Source: Paenibacillus alba
GTDB taxonomy: Bacteria > Bacillota > Bacilli > Paenibacillales > NBRC-103111
DNA length: 64,000 nt
NCBI RefSeq assembly: GCF_013204855.1
Contig: NZ_JABMKZ010000002.1
Location: forward strand, 124,001-188,000
Reading direction: 5' to 3'
Each line of letters starts with the position of its first letter. Positions within the stretch are counted from its first letter, which is position 1. Shown here piece by piece: positions 1-8,100 of the stretch. A model generated the notes under the pieces. That model searched no databases, was not told the origin of the DNA, and saw only the letters and a list, made by a program, of their open reading frames with translations. Position numbers and translations under genes: made by a program.

Positions 1-993
1 ATCTCCTGATCCATAAATGACAGGAGCTATGCCTGAAAATCGAGCTAACTTGCTTGCATCATTGAACCTATGGATATTTCCGATTTCAGCGACAAATGCC
101 GCTGCTGACACTAGATCAATACCGTACATCGTTTCTAGCTTGTAGCCTGTCTCTGGCATCAACATAGCTAATCTTGCTTCTATGCCCTGCAACTCCTCTT
201 TACACCTTTGTATACGTCTGATGTGGCTTTGGACGATGAAATCCCGATCTTCTTGATACTCACTTTTTGTACAGCCATCTTCACGAATTAACGTTAAAAT
301 CTTCTCTGCTGTTTTCAGGGAACAAGCATAGTTACTTGGCTTTAATAAAAACTCCCTTAATCCCTGAACTGTTATCCCCTCCAAATAATAGGGAGCAGGG
401 AATTTTTCAAAAAAGACAAGAGACGTTTTCCCATCCAATTCGCTAAAAAACTTCTTATAGCTCGGATAATGATGGGCTAACTGCGTATGTAACTGATTAA
501 GCAGAGCCGTGATATCTTGCACGATAGCTATTCGAGTAGTGACAAGCTGACTGATTACCCAATACTTATCATTAGGCTTAGCATCGGGCAGAGTTTCCAG
601 CTTATCAACCAAGATTTGACCCACACATTCAGCATCCCATGCATCCGATTTTTGCACAGTAGGATTGGACTTTCTGACACCATTTGGAAGGGCAGGATTG
701 ACTTCTTTGACTGTCAGCTTTTGCTCCACTAAGTGGACAGCTAAAGACCTGCCGTAACCCCCTGTATCCTCCAAACCGTAGATGACACGCATTCCCTTTT
801 TCACATACTTTTTAGCTTCTTTCATCAATTCGGGGAAAGCGCTGGGCTTGTTGTCAAACTTGAACTCGCCCAATTTCCTTTTAAAACCATTCATAAAAAC
901 AGCGGTATGATGTCGTTTATGTAAATCCACACCAACAAATAAGTGATTTAGCCGCATTTCTTCGAATTGTTCTTGCTGTACTTGATTTACCAG
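1..993 (-). CDS. IS110-family transposase (3' end outside window)
   Basis: Leftward open frame of about 331 codons running off the window edge. The N-terminal RuvC-like DEDD domain shows GVDLHKR, the acidic YGLEDTG segment and KSDAWDAE; the C-terminal Transposase_20 part is recognised by the MYGIDLVSAAAFVAEIG and ARFSGIAPV segments. IS110 enzymes pair a DEDD domain with a serine-containing C-terminal domain and recombine DNA under an element-encoded guide RNA. The start is unusual: the best ribosome site (AAGGAGG at 1003-1009) precedes a CTG at 993, while the first ATG (957) has no ribosome site. No stop or frameshift is seen in the visible part. The end of the gene and the right end of the element are not visible. 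Confidence 0.93.
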   Translation of the reverse strand, partial: MVNQVQQEQFEEMRLNHLFVGVDLHKRHHTAVFMNGFKRKLGEFKFDNKPSAFPELMKEAKKYVKKGMRVIYGLEDTGGYGRSLAVHLVEQKLTVKEVNPALPNGVRKSNPTVQKSDAWDAECVGQILVDKLETLPDAKPNDKYWVISQLVTTRIAIVQDITALLNQLHTQLAHHYPSYKKFFSELDGKTSLVFFEKFPAPYYLEGITVQGLREFLLKPSNYACSLKTAEKILTLIREDGCTKSEYQEDRDFIVQSHIRRIQRCKEELQGIEARLAMLMPETGYKLETMYGIDLVSAAAFVAEIGNIHRFNDASKLARFSGIAPVIYGSGD

Positions 994-1010
994 TTCTATC
1001 TTCCTCCTTG

Positions 1011-1125
1011 AGATTCCGCAGTATATTTCGAGTACCTAATAAAGAGAAAGCTTGCATCCTCATTTCGAGCGGTCTAAGCCGCAAAGATACCTAAGCAATG
1101 TCCTTCTCTCTATAAGTACTCCAAT
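1011..1125 (-). ncRNA. candidate IS110 bridge/guide RNA region
   Basis: Non-coding strip upstream of the transposase with nested inverted repeats: GAGTAC 1030-1035 pairs with GTACTC 1116-1121, GAGAA 1044-1048 with TTCTC 1104-1108, and an inner hairpin GCGG 1069-1072 pairs with CCGC 1079-1082. IS110-group elements encode their bridge RNA between the left end and the transposase, so position and structure fit. That the strip is transcribed is inferred. Confidence 0.45.
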
Positions 1126-1368
1126 CTAATCGCGGTTTTGTTTATGTTGCTGTGACTGTGTGAATCTGACATGTAGTAACTCCATTTGTAGATGACATTG
1201 AATTTCATGTATTGCCAGTAGAATATCTTCTACGATTAATTTATGTACATCTATATTCTGTTTACTTGCAACCTGTAATACAGCCATTAGACAAGCTTCG
1301 CTGATTTCGATTTGTTTCATTAGTGTCTGTTCTTCAAGGGCTAATATAGTAAGTTTATTTGTACTCAT
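1126..1368 (-). CDS. small hypothetical protein coupled to the recombinase gene
   Basis: 80 residues starting at the ATG at 1368, which overlaps the recombinase stop by one base (TGATG), so translation is probably coupled. The product is predicted helical and Leu/Ile/Gln-rich with a basic, Gln/His-rich tail (QSQQHKQNRD). I do not recognise a family. Its partner gene suggests an accessory to the recombinase (directionality factor or DNA-binding cofactor), but nothing in the sequence proves it. It ends where the IS110 end region begins, so its 3' end may have been altered by the insertion. Confidence 0.55.
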   Translation of the reverse strand: MSTNKLTILALEEQTLMKQIEISEACLMAVLQVASKQNIDVHKLIVEDILLAIHEIQCHLQMELLHVRFTQSQQHKQNRD

Positions 1369-2144
1369 CAAATAATTGCCTGATGCTTGCCAACGGCTTG
1401 TACATTCGCGTAACAATAAATGCCACTATAAAAAGCTTTGCGGTCAAGAATACGTTTGACTTGAACTTTAGTAAATGAGTTTCCTTGCTGTGTTATTAAG
1501 TTTTCAAGGTTCAGTTGGCTGGCAATTTCAGATAAACTCCATTGGGCGTTTAACTCCCTTAATTCAAATACACGTTGTACAACAAATGCTTGCTTCTCGT
1601 CAATCTCAATGGCTTTAGAGCCTTTCTTTGCCGAATACCCAAAAGTTACCCTTCCTCCAGCATATCCGCCTTCCTTGGCTTTCCTATTGCGTCCCTTGCC
1701 CAATTTCATGGCTATTTCTAAGCGTTGGTAGGCATCCAGTAACTCCATCAAACCATTGATCAGGAAATCTGAGGGGTCTTTCTTATAAATACTGTAGGTT
1801 GGCTGTTCAATGGATTTCACATCAACGCTATGTTTCTTAAATTCTCGATGCACCAACACTTTGACGATATCGCTGCGCCATAGACGATTCGTGTTCAATA
1901 CGACTACCGCATGAACAGATTGGGTAGCGATGAGAGAAAGCATGTCTTGGAACCCTTCTCTATCAACCTCCATTGCATCCTCGTCTACCTTTGCGCCGCT
2001 GATTCCTTCGTCACTGAACACCTGAAGCAAATTCCAGCCTTGTTGCTGACAGTAACTTTCAATTTCTTCTTGCTGATATGATAAGCTGTATCCGTCCTTG
2101 GCTTGTCCTGCTGTAGAGACACGAATATATCCGATTACATTCAT
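1368..2144 (-). CDS. serine site-specific recombinase, short form
   Basis: 258 residues. The N-terminal resolvase/invertase catalytic domain (about 1-150) begins GYIRVSTAGQAKDG with nucleophile Ser10, followed by a DEGISG segment and the LNTNRLWR arginine motif; residues about 165-250 form a Recombinase DNA-binding domain (GGRVTFGY, KVQVKRIL). It lacks the zinc-ribbon and coiled-coil tail of large serine integrases (usually 450-550 residues), ending shortly after the first DNA-binding domain. It could be a truncated integrase or a compact recombinase of an integrative element; the coupled gene at 1126-1368 may supply what is missing. It is divergent from the HTH gene at 2296, and two operator-like repeats lie between them. 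Confidence 0.85.
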   Translation of the reverse strand: MNVIGYIRVSTAGQAKDGYSLSYQQEEIESYCQQQGWNLLQVFSDEGISGAKVDEDAMEVDREGFQDMLSLIATQSVHAVVVLNTNRLWRSDIVKVLVHREFKKHSVDVKSIEQPTYSIYKKDPSDFLINGLMELLDAYQRLEIAMKLGKGRNRKAKEGGYAGGRVTFGYSAKKGSKAIEIDEKQAFVVQRVFELRELNAQWSLSEIASQLNLENLITQQGNSFTKVQVKRILDRKAFYSGIYCYANVQAVGKHQAII

Positions 2145-2193
2145 TATAATTTCCCTCCGTTACAGAAATTGAGATTATTGTAACGCACTATAG

Positions 2194-2232
2194 TTATATA
2201 ACTCACTTGAGATACATTATATAACTTACTTG
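2194..2232. promoter_or_regulatory. paired direct repeats, candidate operators
   Basis: TTATATAACTCACTTG at 2194-2209 and TTATATAACTTACTTG at 2217-2232: two 16-base copies differing at one position, spaced 23 bases, about two helical turns. They sit between the divergent recombinase and HTH genes. Probable binding sites for the HTH regulator controlling both genes; inferred from position only. Confidence 0.5.
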
Positions 2233-2295
2233 CGTTCCACACAACATCTTTTTTATGCTATATTAAAGTTAAAATGTAACGGAAGGATATCGCTC

Positions 2296-2520
2296 ATGCC
2301 CATAAGAATAAGACTAAAAGAAATACTAGCGGAAAGAGATATGTCTCAAAGAGAATTGGCAAGATTAATGAATGTTCGTCCCAATACAATTAATCGTCTT
2401 TGTAACGATAATGTGACTACTGCATTCTTTGAAACGCTAGAGCATATTTGTAAAACTTTAAATATTGGATTACATGAACTGCTTATCATGGAAGATGATC
2501 AAATTCCCCCTTCAGAATAA
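2296..2520 (+). CDS. small XRE/Cro-family HTH regulator
   Basis: 74 residues from the ATG at 2296, preceded by a GGAAGG ribosome site at 2281-2286. Residues about 5-60 form a lambda-repressor-type HTH (SQRELARLMNVRPNTINRLC). The length matches single-domain regulators such as YozG. It is divergent from the serine recombinase and is the likely reader of the 16-base repeats immediately upstream. An upstream in-frame ATG at 2230 would put start codon and repeats in overlap and lacks a ribosome site, so it was not chosen. Confidence 0.85.
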   Translation: MPIRIRLKEILAERDMSQRELARLMNVRPNTINRLCNDNVTTAFFETLEHICKTLNIGLHELLIMEDDQIPPSE

Positions 2521-2680
2521 GTAATCGTCCATTTCCTAACAACGATGCATTGCAGCATCAGCTATACAATATATGGCTAAGTTTAAGGCTCGTAACTATG
2601 TAAATTACCCCCGACTACCTGTTTAAAATGAAATTGCTATTTCAAAGTCATTCAATCGGGGAAATCACTTATTTTCTTCT

Positions 2681-2720
2681 GTTTACTACGACTTTGGCTC
2701 GTTTACTTTTGTTTACTTTT
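2681..2720. repeat. GTTTACT iteron-like direct repeats
   Basis: GTTTACT begins at 2681, 2701 and 2711; the last two belong to a perfect tandem GTTTACTTTT. Spacings of 20 and 10 bases keep all copies on one face of the helix, as for iterons bound by a replication protein. Confidence 0.45.
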
Positions 2721-2744
2721 AAATCATATTTACAATGGAATCTA

Positions 2745-2771
2745 TCGAAAAAGCCTTATAAACACTGGCTT
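2745..2771 (-). terminator. terminator downstream of the replication gene
   Basis: On the minus strand AAGCC (2771-2767) pairs with GGCTT (2755-2751) across an 11-base loop and is followed by a short T run. It lies about 70 bases after the stop of the CRI-type replication gene. Confidence 0.4.
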
Positions 2772-2839
2772 TATGGTCATTTTCGATTTAGATCAAATTG
2801 TAATCGTATCGCTAACTGATCGGTATGTATAGATGATTT

Positions 2840-3763
2840 CTAGTAGCTTATATTTGAATAATCTATCGTCAACGGTTCCAATGATTGGTCACTTGGAAAC
2901 TGAAATTGCTTGGCTAATTTTTTCTTATTCCCATAGGTTGATGATGTGTATAATTGCTTTAATTCCGATTCATTTAAATAAGTTTGTAAGCTATGAAATC
3001 CAAGCATACTTTCAATCTGACTTATTGAATACGGTTGAGATTGTAACCATTCAAGAGTAAGACCTTCTATGTGAGAGGATAGAGATATTTTGCTGAGAAC
3101 TCGCTTCGTTATGTATTCAAAAAAGTCCTTTGTTAGCAAGTCTACTGCTTGACGTTGGGATGAATAATTTTTCATTTCGATATAACTTGATTTAATTTCC
3201 ATCCGCAATAACCCTGTAGCTTGTTCTATGATATGCTGCGGCTCCTTATGGTCAATACATTCTTGCTGTTTATTGTAAAAGCAAATTCGTTTACTCTTGT
3301 TACTATGTACGGCGGTTTCTGAATGTCCATAGGAGCTTGGCTTGGTAAACGGTAATCGAATGCTATTTAATTCCTTGATATAGCTGCTCAGATTATCATT
3401 TTTAGGAAAGTTCCAGCAAACGTCAACTCGCTCGGTATCCTTCCAGTCTTCTGTTTGTATGTGTATGTGAAACAACTCGTATAACCGTTCATGCAACCTT
3501 TGAAAGAAGGAATGGATATCACTTTCTTTAATGAGGATGACATTGTTACCGTATAAGAATTTGGGGATCGATACTTGAATAGATAGCGTTTGGCTATATT
3601 CGTAGTATGTAATCGAGGGTAATAAAGCATCTTTAATGGTGTATGTAGTTCTCAGTTGCCCAGTTTCAGGGGCTAGGAAAGTAGTAGATTTAGCTTGTAA
3701 ATTTTGAAGAATAATAGGGTCAATCGTAATAAATTTGGCTTTCAGTTTAATCGTATCAAACAT
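2840..3763 (-). CDS. phage/plasmid replication protein, gpII/X (CRI) type
   Basis: 307 residues. Resembles the replication-initiation proteins related to filamentous-phage gene II (Phage_CRI family): an N-terminal MFDTIKLK start, a central ERVDVCWNF segment (near 110), an FYNKQQE segment (near 170, equivalent to the family's YDK motif) and LLRMEIKSSY (near 195). Such proteins start rolling-circle replication by nicking one strand. The flanking HTH repressor, iteron-like repeats and serine recombinase suggest an integrated plasmid or small phage-like element. No capsid, coat or mobilisation gene is visible nearby. The family call rests on remembered motifs; the catalytic tyrosine cannot be assigned by eye. 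Confidence 0.62.
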   Translation of the reverse strand: MFDTIKLKAKFITIDPIILQNLQAKSTTFLAPETGQLRTTYTIKDALLPSITYYEYSQTLSIQVSIPKFLYGNNVILIKESDIHSFFQRLHERLYELFHIHIQTEDWKDTERVDVCWNFPKNDNLSSYIKELNSIRLPFTKPSSYGHSETAVHSNKSKRICFYNKQQECIDHKEPQHIIEQATGLLRMEIKSSYIEMKNYSSQRQAVDLLTKDFFEYITKRVLSKISLSSHIEGLTLEWLQSQPYSISQIESMLGFHSLQTYLNESELKQLYTSSTYGNKKKLAKQFQFPSDQSLEPLTIDYSNISY

Positions 3764-3882
3764 GTAAGTGAATAATTCCCCCTTGGATTAATTGGATTCT
3801 AAAATATTGGATAAGATTCGGTATGTTATAAGAACAATCAAAGAACATCATTCCTTTCGTGAAATTTTCTGTGAATTTATAT

Positions 3883-4641
3883 TTATTCATGTTTATATTT
3901 TGGATCAACATGATCAAAAGGGTCATCAAACTCTTTCATTTTTTTAGGTGGCTCCGTATCTATAATTTTAAACTTACGAAGCAACATGAATAATTCCTGA
4001 TCAAACTCATCTATTTTTCCAAAAGCATGTAGCTTTCCACCATTTAAGAAGTACAACATTCTACTTATCGCATCTACCCGTTCCGAGATTTTTCTCCTAC
4101 GTTGTACTTCTTCCTTGGAAATATCCTCAAGTTCCAAAATTCCCACTGTGCCATCGTCTTTATCAAGCAATTCTGTTAGCTCTCTGACAACGTGAAAATG
4201 ATTTCTGGTTCGGTGATATTCCATATCCATAACAAAGTCGTGATTAAGAATTTTTTTTAGCCGTAAAGCTAATTCTTCATAAGCTAGCTCCTCATACTTG
4301 TAACGCAGTTCTCCTTCATGTGGGTTGTACCAAAAATAAACGTCATGCTTATTACCTTCGTCGTCAGTGATTGTATCAGGTACTTGATGCGTATCTCGCT
4401 TCGATGCTCTTTCCAGATAGTTAATTTCGATTTTAATTTTCTCAACTTCCGTCAATTCTTTTTTCTCGAAATATTCTTCATCGATTCTGAACAACTTGGA
4501 TACAAGAGGAAGCTTGTCTTTGGGAATCGGTCTTCTTCCACTTGCCCAATCTGCAATAGCTGAAGGAGTCATATTAAGTCTCTTGGCAATATCGGTATAA
4601 GATGCTTTAAATGCTTTCGCGATAAACTCAAACCCTGTCAT
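3883..4641 (-). CDS. XRE-family HTH transcriptional regulator, 252 aa
   Basis: Residues about 5-60 form a lambda-repressor-type HTH (DIAKRLNMTPSAIADWASGR). The remaining ~190 residues are charged and helical with no family I recognise; there is no HExxH motif, so it is not an ImmA/CI-type fusion. Two perfect 15-base palindromes just upstream, one on the -35 box and one just after the predicted transcription start, indicate autorepression. It lies directly upstream of the replication gene in the same direction and probably also controls it. Confidence 0.8.
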   Translation of the reverse strand: MTGFEFIAKAFKASYTDIAKRLNMTPSAIADWASGRRPIPKDKLPLVSKLFRIDEEYFEKKELTEVEKIKIEINYLERASKRDTHQVPDTITDDEGNKHDVYFWYNPHEGELRYKYEELAYEELALRLKKILNHDFVMDMEYHRTRNHFHVVRELTELLDKDDGTVGILELEDISKEEVQRRRKISERVDAISRMLYFLNGGKLHAFGKIDEFDQELFMLLRKFKIIDTEPPKKMKEFDDPFDHVDPKYKHE

Positions 4642-4664
4642 GATTCATCTCCCTTATTTTGATT

Positions 4665-4720
4665 TGCGTAATTTACGCATCCCCCATTAAGAATATAACA
4701 TTGATGCGTAATTTACGCAA
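4665..4720 (-). promoter_or_regulatory. autoregulated promoter with two palindromic operators
   Basis: TGCGTAATTTACGCA occurs at 4665-4679 and 4705-4719, both perfect inverted repeats, 40 bases centre to centre. On the minus strand a sigma-A promoter fits between them: -35 TTGCGT (4720-4715) inside the outer palindrome, a 17-base spacer, and -10 TATATT (4697-4692). The inner palindrome then covers about +6 to +20. A repressor bound at both sites would block the polymerase. Confidence 0.7.
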
Positions 4721-4780
4721 TAACTATTTTCTGAACACACAATTATTCTAAAAATTAGTGTAGCGATACAGCGGCGGATA

Positions 4781-4813
4781 AAAAGAAAACCTTGCGAGGG
4801 TTAGTCGCAAGGT
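4781..4813 (-). terminator. intrinsic terminator after the immunity gene
   Basis: Perfect 9-bp stem ACCTTGCGA (4789-4797) with TCGCAAGGT (4805-4813), followed on the minus strand by TTTTCTTTTT. It ends the protease-Rhs-immunity operon 13 bases after the last stop codon. Confidence 0.88.
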
Positions 4814-4825
4814 GGTTTCTTTCAT

Positions 4826-5095
4826 TTATATATTTTTTTGATGTGCTTCTCCCCACTGTTTAAATTTAAACCATATGTTAACATCAAATACAGATTCAAC
4901 ATTAAGTTTATAGTGAAGAGCTAAACTGAACCATTCAGAGTACTTAAAACCTTTAGGATATAATGCAACATTAGTAAGCTCTATGATTAGTCCTTCAAAA
5001 GCCATCTCATATTCACCATGTTCAAAAAAATGCAACACTCCTTCAAGACCATCAGGGAGAATAATTAGTTTAGACATATCAATATAATGCTTCAA
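4826..5095 (-). CDS. probable immunity protein for the Rhs/EndoU toxin
   Basis: At least 89 residues; small, acidic and helical (core EHGEYEMAFEGLIIEL), in the size range of CDI-type immunity proteins and immediately downstream of the toxin. The start is uncertain: the frame opens with TTG at 5095, but the only strong ribosome site (AAAGGAGGGG, 5128-5137) is some 33 bases further up. From that site the first same-frame candidate is ATT at 5122, which would add NITYNDSELL-like residues to the N-terminus. The first ATG after the ribosome site (5112) is in another frame and encodes only six residues. Function is inferred from position; I do not recognise a named immunity family. Confidence 0.7.
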   Translation of the reverse strand: MKHYIDMSKLIILPDGLEGVLHFFEHGEYEMAFEGLIIELTNVALYPKGFKYSEWFSLALHYKLNVESVFDVNIWFKFKQWGEAHQKNI

Positions 5096-5145
5096 AAGTA
5101 ACTCAGAGTCATTGTAGGTAATATTAACCCCTCCTTTATGGCTTT

Positions 5146-8100
5146 TTAGGGATTAGCAGGCACATTCGTTGGGTAACCTGTTGAAATTTTACCAGCATAA
5201 TTAGGATGATTCAAAGGATAAAAATCAACACGAATATCAATACCATCCCTTGTCCCCGTGGCGTAAGGAGAATCCCATTTCCCCATACTCCATGTAGATT
5301 TAGGATCGGTGGCGACATCTGAAATTTCAGCAAGTATTTTTTCATCACTCCATGTTGCAGGGAACTCTGTTTTCCCAGGTATTCCTTGTCCTGCTCTATG
5401 TCTATTAAGAATATGATCTTTTCTAAAACCAGTCAAGTCAACACTAGATTTTTGCACAGTTACACCATCTTGCGATACAGGGGTGGTTATAACCGTAGGT
5501 GACTGGTCTTGAAATGGCGTAGTTATGATAGTGGGTCGCTGTTCACCAAACGTTGTTTGTGTGACTGATGTTGATTGTTGTTCAATTGGTGTAATGTATA
5601 CGGTTAAACCATTGTTGGGTGAGTCTGCAGCAGGAGGAGGGTCTTGAGCAATAGGCGTAGGTGCTGTTGCAATTGCCGCACCTACGACGAAAGTTCGATA
5701 TAGCCATATTAAAGCTCCTACTTCACCAATACATGCATCTTCAATACAATGTCCAGTCGGGTCTGTTTGCGTCAACGGATTATTCTCCACATACGTATAC
5801 AAATTCAAGCTCAGTGGATTATCAATCTGCCCCTCATAGCTATCCTCATTAACAAACCGCCCCATACTCGGATCATACCAACGCGCTCGTAAATACTGCA
5901 AACTCGTGGCATCATCAAACATCTCACCACTATACTTAAACAGTTGTGGTACATTCTCCTGCTGACTGACTATATTCCCCCAAATATCATACTGATACGA
6001 ATTAATCTTAGTCAATCCAGTGCTATCCATTAGGTTTACGACATCACCGTGGCCATTTTGAACATAGTAAGCTTTGCCAGCGGAGTCCTCACGTGCCACA
6101 AGTCCATTACCACGAATGTATCGAGCTTTTAATGTTGCAACACCATTTATAACGTTACCTTCAGCAATGACATTTGATCCGCGATTGTAATATCGTGTAC
6201 TTTGACCATTCTCTGTACGCTCCCACAGAACCCCGTCACCGTTATATTTATAAACTACATTTCGGCCATTTTTCGTCGTAACATTAGTTAGACGATTACG
6301 TTTGTCGTATGTGTACGTTGAATCTGGACTATCAAATGGATGATTTGTCGTCATACTTGTTCGGTTGCCGCGATTATCATAATCAAATGTCTCATCGAAT
6401 TGCGATGATGTTTGTATACGATTCAACGGATCGTACGTAAATGAGTAACTCACCCCATTCTCCATCTTTGTTAATTGATTGCCGTTGTTGTCATACGACG
6501 AATAACTAAACGTATTCAAAGGAGAACCATCGGATTTCTTCTGAGTTAAGGTGCTCAGTTGTAATCCGTCATAAGTAAAGTACGATGTAACACCATTTTT
6601 CTGGCGGGTGCTGTTCAAGAGATTATTTTTGTAATAAGAATATTGTGCTTCAATATCCTCTAAAGATGAACCTACAGAAATTAATCGATTACGGGAATCG
6701 TATCCATAGTAAGAATTAGAACCAAATGGATCAGTAAGGCTAGTTATATTTCCCTGTGAATCGTAGCTGTAACTCAGTATGCGCCCATCAGGATAAGTAA
6801 CTTTACTCAGAAAGCCATTAGACGGTGTATACGAATACAAAGTAGTACCCGTAGAATCACTCATATGGATACGACGGCCTACTAAATCATATTGATAGGA
6901 AACAGATTCATTTGCAATTACTTGACCTTGAGAATCTAATACATCGGATTGAAGAAGAAAGTTACGATAATCATACGTGTTTTTAAACGTTTCTCCTTTG
7001 CGATCTTTAGACCCTATCTGATTTCCATTTGCATCGTGGTAAAACTTTTGAATTTTATTATTAGCATCCGTTGTTTGAATAAGTCGACCTAACTCATCAT
7101 ACTTGTTCTGTTTCGTATTATAATCTGGAAAAGTAGTTTTCAAGATCTTCCCCAGATAATCATATTGGTAGGTTGTTTTTTCATTTTTGGCATTTGTAAC
7201 CGCAGTTAAATGTCCTAGTACATCATACTCCATTCTAGTTATGTTCTGTGGAGGGACATCATGATCTTTAAAAACGGTTAAATTACCAGCATAATCATAA
7301 TCAAAAACACCAGTTACGTTAGTCTTCGTTTTTGTTGATTCTGTTCTTGTATCAAGTCGCCCTAATTTATCATAATGTTCCTTTTTTACATTACCTTCCG
7401 GATCAGTCTGTATTTTGTAAAAATATATATCATCATATAGAACTGATTCGAAAGAATTATCCGGATAAATCGCCTTATTGGGCCTACTCCATTGATCATA
7501 TTCATTGTAAGTTCGATTTCCTAGCGCATCTTCTACGTAGTTTTGACGTCCGTGTTGATCATAGTTATATTTTTGTTTCGTCCGATAGACACCATTTTCA
7601 ATCAGTCCGGTTTCGGTTTTCCAACCAATAGGATTCCAAGTCGTTAGAGATGCTTGGCCCATTTCGTTGATTACTCGAATTTGGTTCGTATCGTCCAAGT
7701 AGCTGATTTCTTTATTACTTAAATCTGGCTGAATTACTTTAATAAGACGACCCAAAATATCATACTGATATTTTGTAATATTCTGGTTGCCATCCACAAA
7801 CTGAATCGGCTTGCCAATTTTCGGATCATAATCTAATTGTTTGGTAATTGTTGATGTCGCACCATCAATATCTTTGACATTTACAATCAATTTGGTGGGA
7901 AATGCACCATTATACAAAGCACTGTATTCGGTCTGATACAATGTTTCTTGCCCTTGATTGGTTGTTACACGTGTTTGAAGACTATTTCCGTATACATCAA
8001 AATTTTCATATCCAATCTGTTTCAGTATCTTACCTGAATTACTTCCCTCTCTTATCTTTTCTGATGTAACACTGCCTTTATCGTTACGTGTATATTCCGT

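Larger units (their letters stand above)
1..1125 (-). mobile_element. IS110-family insertion sequence, partial
   Basis: The transposase plus roughly 110-130 bases upstream form the left part of an IS110-type element. IS110 elements lack long terminal inverted repeats, so the exact tip cannot be set; the coding sequence ending at 1126 gives an outer limit. The rest lies beyond position 1. Confidence 0.75.
2521..2839. other. intergenic stretch, possible replication-origin features
   Basis: 319 bases with no convincing gene. It holds GTTTACT at 2681, 2701 and 2711, a small hairpin GATGC/GCATC near 2545-2560, an inverted pair CCCCGA/TCGGGG spanning roughly 2610-2660, and a terminator-like hairpin at 2745-2771. 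Such clustering next to a replication initiator is typical of plasmid or phage origins, but no nick site can be assigned. Confidence 0.35.

Noticed and set aside
1..5000. A complete prophage
   Set aside because: Only recombinase, regulators and a replication protein are present; no capsid, terminase, tail or lysis gene is visible.
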